Origin: an uncultured Succinatimonas sp.
GTDB taxonomy: Bacteria; Pseudomonadota; Gammaproteobacteria; Enterobacterales; Succinivibrionaceae
Length of the DNA stretch: 23,495 bases
Direction of reading: 5' to 3'
Assembly: GCA_900548485.1 (NCBI GenBank)
Contig: URKL01000002.1
Coordinates: 1 to 23,495, forward strand
Shown here piece after piece: positions 1 through 7,763 of the stretch (position 1 is the stretch's first letter; every line of letters begins with the position of its first letter). The position numbers and the translations under genes are program-made. The notes beneath the pieces were generated by a model. It saw nothing but the letters and a program-made list of their open reading frames with translations. It was not told the origin of the DNA and searched no databases.

Positions 1-5
1 GATAG

Positions 6-1028
6 TTGTCCATAATGCCGGAAGCAAGAATAAATTCCTTAAAGAAAGCACGTCGTGCAGACTTCGATCCTAAGGGCAAGTCTGACAATGAGGTTATGCG
101 TTTCTGCCAGGCCTTCATGCTCCAGTTATATCGTTACATTGGCCCGACCATTGACGTTCCGGCTGGTGATATCGGTACTGGTGGCCGTGAGATCGGTTAC
201 ATGTACGGTGCTTACAAGCGTTTAACTACCCGTTATGAGGGTATCTTAACCGGTAAGGGCTTAACCTACGGTGGTTCCTTAGCTCGTACTGAGGCTACTG
301 GCTATGGTGTTGTTTACTTCACTGATGCTATGTTAAAGGATAGAGGCGACAGCTTAAAGGGCAAGAAGTGCGCTGTTTCAGGTGCTGGTAACGTTGCTAT
401 TTACTGCTGTGAGAAGCTCTATGAATTAGGTGCTACCCCGGTAACCGTTTCTGACTCTCGTGGTACCATTTACGATCCTAACGGCATTAAACTCGATGTC
501 TTAAAACAGGTTAAGGAAGTTGAGCGTGCCTCTCTTACTCGTTATGCTGAGTTAGTTGCTACTGCCCAGTACACTCCAGTTGAGCAGTATCCTGAAGGCA
601 AGCATCAAGTTTGGACTTACCCAGTTGACGCAGCCTTCCCTTGCGCTACCCAGAACGAGGTATTTGAGGAAGACGCTAAGACCTTATTAGCAAATGGCTG
701 TAAGGTTGTTGCTGAGGGTGCCAACATGCCTTCTACCTTAGGCGCTATCAACCAGTTCTTAAAGGCTGGTATCTGCTATGGTCCGGCTAAGGCTGCAAAC
801 GCAGGTGGTGTTGCTACTTCTCAGTTAGAGATGGAGCAAAATGCTGGTATGACCGCTTGGACCTTCGAAGAGGTTGACAGCAAGTTACACACCATCATGA
901 CCAACCTCTACAACAATGCCGCTTCTACCGCTCGTGAGTTTGGCGTTGAGGGTAACTTAGTATTAGGTTCTAACATCGCCGGCTTCCGTAAGGTTGCTGA
1001 TGCTATGATCGCTCAAGGCGTAATCTAA
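6..1028 (+). pseudogene. gdhA: NAD(P)-dependent glutamate dehydrogenase, 5' end broken
   Basis: C-terminal three quarters of a hexameric glutamate dehydrogenase, which interconverts glutamate with 2-oxoglutarate plus ammonia. Family landmarks begin at DFDPKGKSDNEVMRF (about nt 60) and continue through VPAGDIGTGGREIGYMYG, whose Asp is the catalytic acid, and the dinucleotide-binding loop SGAGNV (about residue 125 counted from nt 6). The stop is at 1026-1028. Upstream of DFDP the family should read a glycine-rich PMGG.KGG stretch carrying the catalytic lysine. Here it reads KKARRA, the sequence further upstream does not resemble the family, and a TAG stop lies in frame at 3-5. About 110 N-terminal residues are therefore missing. 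The only in-frame starts (TTG at 6, ATG at 15) have no ribosome binding site. This is either a truncated pseudogene or a chimeric junction near a contig end. Codon use (GGT, CGT, AAG, GAG) is that of a highly expressed gene. Confidence 0.85.
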
Positions 1029-1050
1029 TTAGCTAAAAATTAGACCGTCT

Positions 1051-1088
1051 ATCCCCTAATAAGTAATTATTAGGGGATTTTGTTTTTT
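1051..1088 (+). terminator. Rho-independent terminator after gdhA
   Basis: A perfect 12-bp stem ATCCCCTAATAA / TTATTAGGGGAT (1051-1062 and 1067-1078) with loop GTAA, followed by a T-rich run to 1088. It lies 22 bp after the gdhA stop and insulates the heme operon from upstream transcription. Confidence 0.9.
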
Positions 1089-1225
1089 AAGGACTTTTAG
1101 AAACTCTAGAAATAAAATTTTTCTCCCTATTTTTTGCCTCACTTTATGAGTGCACACTGATAAAATTTATCAATTTCTTAAATAGACAATCCCTATATCA
1201 AATTCTCATAAAAGGCTTATTTATG

Positions 1226-1241
1226 GTTAGCATAAGCTAAC
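1226..1241. promoter_or_regulatory. Upstream operator copy (16-bp palindrome)
   Basis: GTTAGCATAAGCTAAC, with arms GTTAGC/GCTAAC around ATAA. An identical copy lies at 1336-1351, 110 bp centre to centre. This copy sits about 95 bp upstream of the inferred transcription start, where it could serve as an auxiliary site for a looping repressor or as an activator site. The regulator is not identified in the window. Confidence 0.65.
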
Positions 1242-1292
1242 TTAAGCAAAAAAGAAAACAGTATTCCTCTCTTTATTTGTTAATGTCTTGCC

Positions 1293-1321
1293 TTGACAGT
1301 ATTTTCCTAAATCTTTATATT
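1293..1321 (+). promoter_or_regulatory. Sigma-70 promoter of the heme operon
   Basis: TTGACA (1293-1298), a 17-bp spacer, then TATATT (1316-1321). The -35 is a perfect consensus and the -10 has one mismatch. Transcription would start near 1328, about 60 nt before the preferred hutW start. The downstream palindrome at 1336-1351 would then lie at roughly +8 to +23, a typical repressor position. Confidence 0.7.
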
Positions 1322-1335
1322 TCTCCCTCGCCATT

Positions 1336-1351
1336 GTTAGCATAAGCTAAC
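1336..1351. promoter_or_regulatory. Promoter-proximal operator copy (16-bp palindrome)
   Basis: A second exact copy of GTTAGCATAAGCTAAC, just downstream of the predicted -10. I found no third full copy in the window. It does not resemble the Fur box (GATAATGATAATCATTATC), so a different, perhaps heme- or iron-responsive, regulator is inferred. Confidence 0.7.
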
Positions 1352-1387
1352 TACAAATTTTTAAAAGTTTTTGCGAGGATGAGAATT

Positions 1388-2932
1388 ATGCCTATCTCCA
1401 CTAATGCTGAGTTTTTTTTGCCCTTAATTGCCAAGCATAGTAATGACAAAGATGAGGTTAATTTTCATGCCTTAATGGACGAATTACGTGCCTCAAGCTT
1501 TAGCACCTTAATGAAGACTCAAGGGATCAATGCCATGGCCTCAATGGCAAAAGGTATGCCCAAGCATATTGTTGATAAGATGTTAAAAAAACATAATGAA
1601 AATGATGTTTTAGATACTGATTTTAAGGCTCAAATATCCTCTGATCCCATGGCGGAGGCCTTTGTTGAAAAGAGTTTCGCCCACTCAGGTGGAGGAGCTA
1701 CAATGGTTCCTCCTCCTATAAATCCCTTAGCAAGCGATCTTTTAAGTTATGTAAAACGTACCACTTCAAGCGCAGCCTATATCAATGTACCCTTCTGTCA
1801 AACTCGTTGTGCCTTTTGTATGTTCTATATCGCTCCATACAAAAAAGAAGAGTCTCAGCGTTATACAGATGCTGTAATTAAGGAAATGCAATTATGGGCC
1901 GATCGCCCTGCGCAAAATTCAGCTCCAATTCAGGCTTTATATTTAGGAGGTGGTACTCCTACCGCCTTAGAAGCTTCTGACTTAAAACGCATTATAGAAA
2001 AGGCTCGTGAATATTTACCCTTAGCTAATGATGTGGAACTTACTGTTGAAGGACGTCTTTCTTATTTTGACGATCATAAAATGGAAGCCTGTCTTGAAGC
2101 TGGTGCCAATCGATTTTCCCTAGGTGTACAGACCTTTGATACAGAAATTCGTCAAGCTCTAGGTCGTATAAGCCCAAAAGACTCTCTTATCTCTCGTTTA
2201 GAAAAATTGTGCTCTTATAATGAAGCTGCTGTAGTAATCGATCTTATCTTTGGACTTCCAGGCCAAACAAATCAAAATTTTAAAACAGATCTAGAGATTG
2301 TTTCTTCCTTACCAATTCATGGCGTCGATCTCTATCAACTCATCATGCTTGAAAACTCTCCGCTTGAAAAAATAAAACGTACAGGTCGCGATTTAAAATT
2401 ACCCACAAAAGAACAAAGAGCTCGTCTTTATGAACAAGGATGCAAATTCTTACAAGAACATCATTGGCATCAACTTTCTGTAAGTCATTTTGCTCGTACT
2501 CCAAGAGAGCGCAATATCTACAATGTCTTGGCAAAATCTGATGCTGATACCTTAGCTTTTGGACCTGGTGCTGGTGGCAAAATTCAAGGCGTAAGTTTTG
2601 TAAATGGTCGTGATTATGAAGACTATTTTAAAAAGCTCAAAGACTCTCAAAAACCTGTTGCCATGATCTTCATGCCTCCTAAAAACTGGCGTCTTTATAA
2701 AAATTTAGGCGAGATGTTAGAACTTGGTTTTATCGACCGTTATGTCATAAAAAAGAAATATAACCTTGATATTTTAAAGCTCGCCAATGAAGTCTTTATG
2801 CAATGGCAAGAAGCAGGTCTTTTAAATATCACCGATCGCTATATAAATCTCACTCAAGCAGGCCTTTTTTGGTCTGTAACAATGTCGCAACTTCTCCAAA
2901 ATTACTTAATAAAAAATCAAAACCACTTATAA
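1388..2932 (+). CDS. hutW: HutW/ChuW/HmuW-type radical SAM heme-degrading enzyme
   Basis: A HemW-like radical SAM protein of the HutW/ChuW group. These enzymes open the heme ring without oxygen, using S-adenosylmethionine, to release iron and a linear tetrapyrrole (anaerobilin in E. coli O157). The 4Fe-4S motif is CQTRCAFC (Cys137, Cys141, Cys144 from this start), followed by the SAM-binding GGGTPT motif. The family's usual N-terminal segment (DP..EAF....HSGGG) starts only near residue 85, so roughly 85 helical residues are added in front. Start choice: ATG 1388 has GAGGA at 1375-1379 with an 8-nt spacer, while the in-frame ATG at 1379 overlaps that site and has none of its own. It is the first gene of the operon and its iron-tetrapyrrole context separates it from HemW. 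The total of 514 residues exceeds the usual 450-460. Confidence 0.85.
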   Translation: MPISTNAEFFLPLIAKHSNDKDEVNFHALMDELRASSFSTLMKTQGINAMASMAKGMPKHIVDKMLKKHNENDVLDTDFKAQISSDPMAEAFVEKSFAHSGGGATMVPPPINPLASDLLSYVKRTTSSAAYINVPFCQTRCAFCMFYIAPYKKEESQRYTDAVIKEMQLWADRPAQNSAPIQALYLGGGTPTALEASDLKRIIEKAREYLPLANDVELTVEGRLSYFDDHKMEACLEAGANRFSLGVQTFDTEIRQALGRISPKDSLISRLEKLCSYNEAAVVIDLIFGLPGQTNQNFKTDLEIVSSLPIHGVDLYQLIMLENSPLEKIKRTGRDLKLPTKEQRARLYEQGCKFLQEHHWHQLSVSHFARTPRERNIYNVLAKSDADTLAFGPGAGGKIQGVSFVNGRDYEDYFKKLKDSQKPVAMIFMPPKNWRLYKNLGEMLELGFIDRYVIKKKYNLDILKLANEVFMQWQEAGLLNITDRYINLTQAGLFWSVTMSQLLQNYLIKNQNHL

Positions 2933-2971
2933 GAACACCTAACCAACACACTTTTATAAGGAAAAAATTTT

Positions 2972-5023
2972 ATGAAAAAGAACAAAATCTTTTTGGCCGT
3001 AGCTACCTTATTAAGTAGCAGTTCTGTGGTTTTAGCAGAAAATCTAAAAACAGCAGATATTGAAGTTACAGCAACTTTAGTTGAGCGAGATCTTAGTGAT
3101 GTCCCCATGAGTGTCGGTGTTGTCTCTGAAAAAGACATTAAAACTAGCGGAGCACAGACAATAGGCGATCTTTTAAAAGACATTCCTGGTGTGAATTTAA
3201 ATAATGATGGTTCTCAAGGTTTAATCCGTGTCGGTATTCGTGGCGAAAATGCTTTTAGAACCTTAGTCTTAATTGACGGACAAAAGATCTCAGAGCATAA
3301 ATCCATGTCTGGAGCACCTTTACTTATAGATCCAAGTACTGTTGAACGAATTGAGGTCATAAAAGGTCCGGCTTCTGTACAATATGGCGCTGATGCTTTA
3401 GGTGGTGTTATCAATATCATCACTAAGAAAAACTCTGATAAGCCCTTAGGTTTAGATCTCTCCTTAAGTTATGACAGTAAAGCTACCGCAGGCTTTAGCA
3501 CTAATGCCTCTGTCTATGGCTCTAATAATGGCTTTAATTTTAGACTTTCAGGATCTTTTGCAAATGGTGGCGATCTAAAAACTGCACAAGGGCATGTTCC
3601 CAATACAGGCTATCAAAATAGATCAGGATCGGCTTTCTTATCATATGATTTAAATGCTGATACCACTATAGGTCTTATCGCTGATGTCTATAATGCCGAC
3701 ATCCATTCAGGTTTAGATAATCTAGGCTCTTATAAGGATTTTGCAGTTGATATTCCAACTTGGGATCGTCGCAAAGTTGGTATTTTTGCTGAGTTTTTAA
3801 ATCTAAATGACTATTTATCCCGTCTACGCCTTGATGCTTTTTACCAATACAATAATAAAGTCATGTATAACTTAGTCGATATGAGTCCGACTATGAAGAT
3901 GCAAAGCAATGCTGATAATCATATTGAAACACTTGGTCTTAGTGCTCAAGCTGATTGGCAATTAGGTGACTATAATTATTTAATCTCAGGTTTAGGTGCA
4001 AGTTTTGATAATTTATATGCCAAAAACCTCGTTGAAGTTAATGTAAAACAAGGTTTTATGCAGGTGCAACAGCAATCTCAATCAAACTTAAATGGCTACC
4101 AAAATACCTATTATGCCTTTTTAAGTAATGAGACAATATTGCCATCTGACTTTACCGTAAATTACGGAGTACGCTATACATTAGTAGAATCTGCACTACA
4201 AAATTATCAGGAATCTGCTACTACTATTACAAATTTCGGTAATAAATTCTCATCAAGCTCAAGCCCTTATGCTCATCATACCGATAGCCGTCCGGTCTTT
4301 AACATAGGCACAGTGTGGAAAGGTATTGAGGATTTAAGTTTACGCTTAAACTATTCACAAGGCTTCAGATCTCCTATTCTTCAAGAAAGATATACTAACT
4401 CCTCCATGGGTGGTATCACTACATTAGCTAATAGCAATCTTGATCCTGAAACTTCACATAATTTTGAATTAGGTGCACGTTATAACAAAGCTGGTTTTGA
4501 TCTTGATACTGCATTGTACTTTAGCAAAATTAAAGATTACATCAGCACCCAATATCTAAATTCATATACAGCCCAATATAAAAATATTGCTAAAGCTCAG
4601 AGCTTTGGTGCTGAGGTAATTGGTTCATATACCTTTGATAATGGCTTTAAACCCTATGCTAGTATGAATTTTTTACGTCGTAAGTTTGAAACTCCCACTA
4701 GCAGTACCTACTACACCGATACTCCAGCTTTTACCTATCGCTTAGGTTTAGCTTATGACCATGATTATGGCAATTACAGCCTAAATAGCGATCTTTACTT
4801 GCGCGGAGCTACTGAGCGTAAAGCTTTAGCAAGCGATGATAGCCTCTTAAGCTATTCAGGATTCACCACTGCTAATGCACAGATGCTTTTAAGTTTTGGT
4901 AAAGATCGTGCCTATTCAGTAAATTTCCAAGTCCTAAATATTCTCAATAAAGAATACAGAGTAACTAACGCCTTATCAGAACCAGGTCGTCACTTTGTAA
5001 TCACCGCTAACGCCTCATTCTAA
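2972..5023 (+). CDS. TonB-dependent outer-membrane receptor, probably for heme
   Basis: A 683-residue outer-membrane receptor. The signal peptide MKKNKIFLAVATLL...VVLA is probably cut after Ala22. A TonB box (DIEVTAT, residues 29-35) and a plug domain (about 45-150, with IGDLLKDIPGV, LVLIDGQ and RIEVIKGPASVQYGADALGG) follow, then a 22-strand-type barrel ending in Phe. The pair FRSP (465-468) and NSNLDPE (487-493) resembles the FRAP/NPNL signature of heme receptors, but no histidine lies between them, although classical receptors such as ShuA have an axial His there. It would move heme or a related porphyrin into the periplasm using ExbB-ExbD-TonB encoded downstream. The ribosome binding site is TAAGGA at 2957-2962. 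A siderophore or cobalamin ligand is not excluded by sequence; heme is inferred from the operon. Confidence 0.85.
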   Translation: MKKNKIFLAVATLLSSSSVVLAENLKTADIEVTATLVERDLSDVPMSVGVVSEKDIKTSGAQTIGDLLKDIPGVNLNNDGSQGLIRVGIRGENAFRTLVLIDGQKISEHKSMSGAPLLIDPSTVERIEVIKGPASVQYGADALGGVINIITKKNSDKPLGLDLSLSYDSKATAGFSTNASVYGSNNGFNFRLSGSFANGGDLKTAQGHVPNTGYQNRSGSAFLSYDLNADTTIGLIADVYNADIHSGLDNLGSYKDFAVDIPTWDRRKVGIFAEFLNLNDYLSRLRLDAFYQYNNKVMYNLVDMSPTMKMQSNADNHIETLGLSAQADWQLGDYNYLISGLGASFDNLYAKNLVEVNVKQGFMQVQQQSQSNLNGYQNTYYAFLSNETILPSDFTVNYGVRYTLVESALQNYQESATTITNFGNKFSSSSSPYAHHTDSRPVFNIGTVWKGIEDLSLRLNYSQGFRSPILQERYTNSSMGGITTLANSNLDPETSHNFELGARYNKAGFDLDTALYFSKIKDYISTQYLNSYTAQYKNIAKAQSFGAEVIGSYTFDNGFKPYASMNFLRRKFETPTSSTYYTDTPAFTYRLGLAYDHDYGNYSLNSDLYLRGATERKALASDDSLLSYSGFTTANAQMLLSFGKDRAYSVNFQVLNILNKEYRVTNALSEPGRHFVITANASF

Positions 5024-5027
5024 TTTA

Positions 5028-5050
5028 AAAAGGCCTCAACGAGGCCTTTT
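5028..5050 (+). terminator. Intercistronic hairpin between receptor and ECF genes
   Basis: A perfect 10-bp stem AAAAGGCCTC / GAGGCCTTTT with loop AAC, starting 5 nt after the receptor stop. Its T-run is only the 3' arm itself, so it looks like a partial terminator or mRNA-stabilising hairpin that would lower expression of the downstream transporter genes relative to hutW and the receptor. Confidence 0.65.
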
Positions 5051-5084
5051 ATAAGCGTTATTAGCCTTTATAGAGGATTTTAAC

Positions 5085-5621
5085 TTGAAAAAACAATATT
5101 TTAATTGTCGCGATCTTGTAACTTTAGGGGTATTTGCAGCCGCCTCTAAAATTATTACACTGATTATTGCCCTAGCCGGAGGTGGTCCTAACCCCATCTC
5201 AATCTTGATTAAAAATATGGTCTTTACCACGCTTTTAATCATTCTTATCTACAAAATCAGAAAAAGCGGCACCTTAAGTTTATTTTGTTTAGTCTCAGCT
5301 TTTATAAGTTTTTTACTCTTAGGAGCTGGCTTTACTTCCATTCCTTTGAGTTTGCTCTCAGCTGTGCTTGTCGAATTTATAGTATTGCTATGTGGTGGTT
5401 TAAAACGTAGCTATGCCCCTATTCTGGCGGTAGCTCTTTATGATTTTGTCTCACGCATTGCCTCACTCTCAATGTCCTATCTATTTATGCGTGAAATGCC
5501 CCAAATGCTCTTTATGGTAATTACTATCATTTCTTTTGGCTATTTAGGTGCTCTTATAGGTCTTTATACAGGTTTTATCTCAGCTAAGGAGTTACGCCAT
5601 GCAGGCCTTATCAATCAATAA
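5085..5621 (+). CDS. ECF transporter substrate-binding (S) component, MptS/Trep_Strep-like
   Basis: A small, very hydrophobic protein (178 residues) with about six membrane segments and charged loops, the size and topology of an energy-coupling-factor S component. It resembles the MptS/Trep_Strep group more than the named vitamin binders. S components capture the substrate in the inner membrane and dock on EcfT-EcfA. The start codon is TTG at 5085, supported by AGAGGA at 5072-5077 with a 7-nt spacer; the next in-frame Met is about 44 residues in, after the first membrane segment. Its gene overlaps ecfT by 23 bp. Substrate is inferred, not seen: position between a heme-type receptor and hutX points to heme or a tetrapyrrole. 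ECF heme importers (LhaSTA of Staphylococcus lugdunensis) are known in Gram-positives. Confidence 0.75.
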   Translation: MKKQYFNCRDLVTLGVFAAASKIITLIIALAGGGPNPISILIKNMVFTTLLIILIYKIRKSGTLSLFCLVSAFISFLLLGAGFTSIPLSLLSAVLVEFIVLLCGGLKRSYAPILAVALYDFVSRIASLSMSYLFMREMPQMLFMVITIISFGYLGALIGLYTGFISAKELRHAGLINQ

Positions 5622-6375
5622 AAACTCAAGCTTTTTACATAGTTTTGATGTCAGATCTAAGATCAGTGTTTCCATAGTATGCGCAATTGTAGCTTTATTT
5701 ATCTCAAGTCCCCAAGCCTTAACCATCTTATGGTCTTTAAGTTTTAGCTATGTACTTATTTTAAATAGACCTAAAGTCCTTTTAGGAAGCTATCTATTTA
5801 TGGCTGTAATGATGACAATTTCTTTAATTTGCGTACATTTTTTAGGCATTTTATATCCTAATCTTGCACAAGACAGTCTAAGTTTAGATAAGGCTTTAAT
5901 CCCATTTTTGCGCGGGGCTGCGGCTATGAATGCCATATTGCCATTAGCGCTTACGCTTAATATGCATAAGTTTTTAAGTACCTTACAATCTTTGCATTTG
6001 CCTTTGATAATCTATCTGCCTTCAGCTGTCATGATTAGATTTATCCCCTCATTTATTTCAGATATCAAACAGATACATGAAGCTTTAAAGCTTAAAGGTT
6101 TTCAATTAAGACCTAAAAATATTTTCAAAAATCCGCGGCTTTTTATTCGTTTAACCTTTATTCCACTGATCTTTTTGACCTTAAGAACTGCAGACGATTT
6201 AGCCTTAGCTGCTGAACTTAAAGGTGTAGGCCTGAATAACTACACCGTTTATAAAAAACATACCTTAAAAAAGCGGGATTATGTTTTGATCTTTATTGCC
6301 CTAAGTACTGCTTTTCTCGTGCTTTATATCGAAAAAATTAGCGGTGGTACCTTTATTGGAGGTATTCACGGATGA
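5599..6375 (+). CDS. ecfT: ECF transporter T component (transmembrane coupling protein)
   Basis: An EcfT/CbiQ-family membrane protein of 258 residues with an N-terminal membrane block (about 20-125) and the cytoplasmic coupling helices expected to touch the ATPases. The coupling motifs appear as EALKLKGFQ and AAELKGVGL, versions of the family's A-R-G signature. A final membrane segment lies near the C-terminus (VLIFIALSTAFLVLYI). It converts ATP hydrolysis into movement of the S component. The ribosome binding site AAGGAG (5586-5591) lies inside the upstream gene, and the stop overlaps the start of the ATPase gene by 4 bp, so S, T and A are probably translationally coupled and made together. 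Confidence 0.85.
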   Translation: MQALSINKNSSFLHSFDVRSKISVSIVCAIVALFISSPQALTILWSLSFSYVLILNRPKVLLGSYLFMAVMMTISLICVHFLGILYPNLAQDSLSLDKALIPFLRGAAAMNAILPLALTLNMHKFLSTLQSLHLPLIIYLPSAVMIRFIPSFISDIKQIHEALKLKGFQLRPKNIFKNPRLFIRLTFIPLIFLTLRTADDLALAAELKGVGLNNYTVYKKHTLKKRDYVLIFIALSTAFLVLYIEKISGGTFIGGIHG

Positions 6376-7763
6376 TCGAATTAAAAAATGTCAGCTACAG
6401 CTATCCACATGGACAAAAATATTCTGTAGAGGCTCTAAATTTTAAGATTCATGACGGTGAAATCGCTTTAATCACCGGACGTAGCGGTTGTGGTAAATCT
6501 ACATTAGTAAGACTTTGTAACGGTCTATGCCCTCATTACTATGGTGGTAGTTTGCATGGAGAAATTTTAATTGATAATGAAAACTTAAGCTCTTTAGGAG
6601 AAATAAGCCAAATATCTTCGCATCTAGGTTCTCTATTTCAAGATCCTGAGCGTAACTTTTTTGCTTTAAATGTAGAAGAAGAATTAGCCTTTGCTTTGCA
6701 ATGGCAAAATCTTGATCCCAAAACTATTTTAGAACGTCTTGAAGAAGTAATTGCGCGTTTTAAACTTGAGTCTATAAGGGAACATAGCATCAATTCTCTC
6801 TCTGAAGGACAAAAACAAAAGTTAGGTCTAGCTACACAAATTGCCCTTGGAGTTAAAAACCTCGTTTTAGATGAACCTACTGCTAATCTTGATGTAAAGA
6901 GTACTCAAGAACTTACACTAATTTTACAAAAATTAGCCTCAGAAGGTTTTTGTATCTTAATCGTTGATCATCGCCTGCATTATCTACAAGCTCTAAAGCC
7001 TCAAGTTTTAGTTATGGATGAAGGTAGAATCATAAAACAAGGAACTTATGAGATTTTAAAAAATGATCAATTACAAGCACAAGTTCCCCTACGAGCTCTT
7101 ACACTCAACCAAAATCTCTTAAATTACAAAGAAAAAAATATCTTAAATAAAAATGTAATTTTAAAAGGAGAAAAACTTGGTTTTAGCTATAAAGATGGCG
7201 AAACAATCTTCAAAGACTTTGATTTTGAATTAAAAGCCGGCATAACGCTTTTATTAGGAGAAAACGGCCTAGGTAAGACTACTTTATGTAGGCTTATATT
7301 TGGTCTTGAAAAACTACAACAAGGCAAATTTTGCTTTAAAGATCCTCATAGTATATGTGCGATGGTTCTACAAAATACGGACTATCAGCTCCATATGCGT
7401 AGTGTTTATGAAGAACTCTCTACAAGCCTCATTCTTGCCGGTAAACAAGTTGACGATAAGTTAATTTTTAAATATTTAGATGAATTCAATTTAAAAGGCT
7501 TAGATAAATATCATCCGCAATCCCTATCAGGAGGCCAAAAACAACGCCTTGTTTTAGCCTGCGCTTTAATCAAAAATCCTATGCTTTTAATTTTAGACGA
7601 GCCTACAAGCGGACTTGATAAAGCCAATCTCTTGGCCTTAAAAAAACTTTTAAAAACTTTTGTAGAAAATCCCCACAAAGCGGTACTGATTATCACTCAC
7701 GATCCAGAGCTTTTAGATGAAAGTTATCAAATTTTAAATCTCAATCAGGAAAAAATAAAATGA
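6372..7763 (+). CDS. ecfA: ECF transporter ATPase, two fused nucleotide-binding domains
   Basis: A single 463-residue chain with two complete ABC ATPase domains, doing the job of the usual EcfA-EcfA' pair. The first half has Walker A GRSGCGKST, Q-loop LFQDPE, signature LSEGQ, Walker B LVLDEPTANLD and switch VDHR. The second half has Walker A GENGLGKTT, Q-loop VLQN, signature LSGGQ, Walker B LILDEPTSGLD and switch ITHD. All catalytic elements look intact. LFQDPERNFFA is the EcfA-type Q-loop region. The ATG overlaps the ecfT stop (ATGA) and has GGAGG 9 nt upstream. The module is dedicated, with its own S component, rather than a shared vitamin-type module. The fused arrangement also occurs in several other ECF systems. 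Confidence 0.9.
   Translation: MIELKNVSYSYPHGQKYSVEALNFKIHDGEIALITGRSGCGKSTLVRLCNGLCPHYYGGSLHGEILIDNENLSSLGEISQISSHLGSLFQDPERNFFALNVEEELAFALQWQNLDPKTILERLEEVIARFKLESIREHSINSLSEGQKQKLGLATQIALGVKNLVLDEPTANLDVKSTQELTLILQKLASEGFCILIVDHRLHYLQALKPQVLVMDEGRIIKQGTYEILKNDQLQAQVPLRALTLNQNLLNYKEKNILNKNVILKGEKLGFSYKDGETIFKDFDFELKAGITLLLGENGLGKTTLCRLIFGLEKLQQGKFCFKDPHSICAMVLQNTDYQLHMRSVYEELSTSLILAGKQVDDKLIFKYLDEFNLKGLDKYHPQSLSGGQKQRLVLACALIKNPMLLILDEPTSGLDKANLLALKKLLKTFVENPHKAVLIITHDPELLDESYQILNLNQEKIK

Noticed and set aside
1226..1351. Fur boxes upstream of the heme operon
   Set aside because: The repeated palindrome GTTAGCATAAGCTAAC shares no hexamer pattern with GATAAT/ATTATC, and no 19-bp Fur-like match was visible.
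5085..7763. Thiamine, cobalt or other vitamin-type ECF importer
   Set aside because: The S component lacks motifs I associate with ThiT, RibU, BioY or CbiM, and no vitamin gene is nearby. I kept it as a possibility, but heme fits the operon better.
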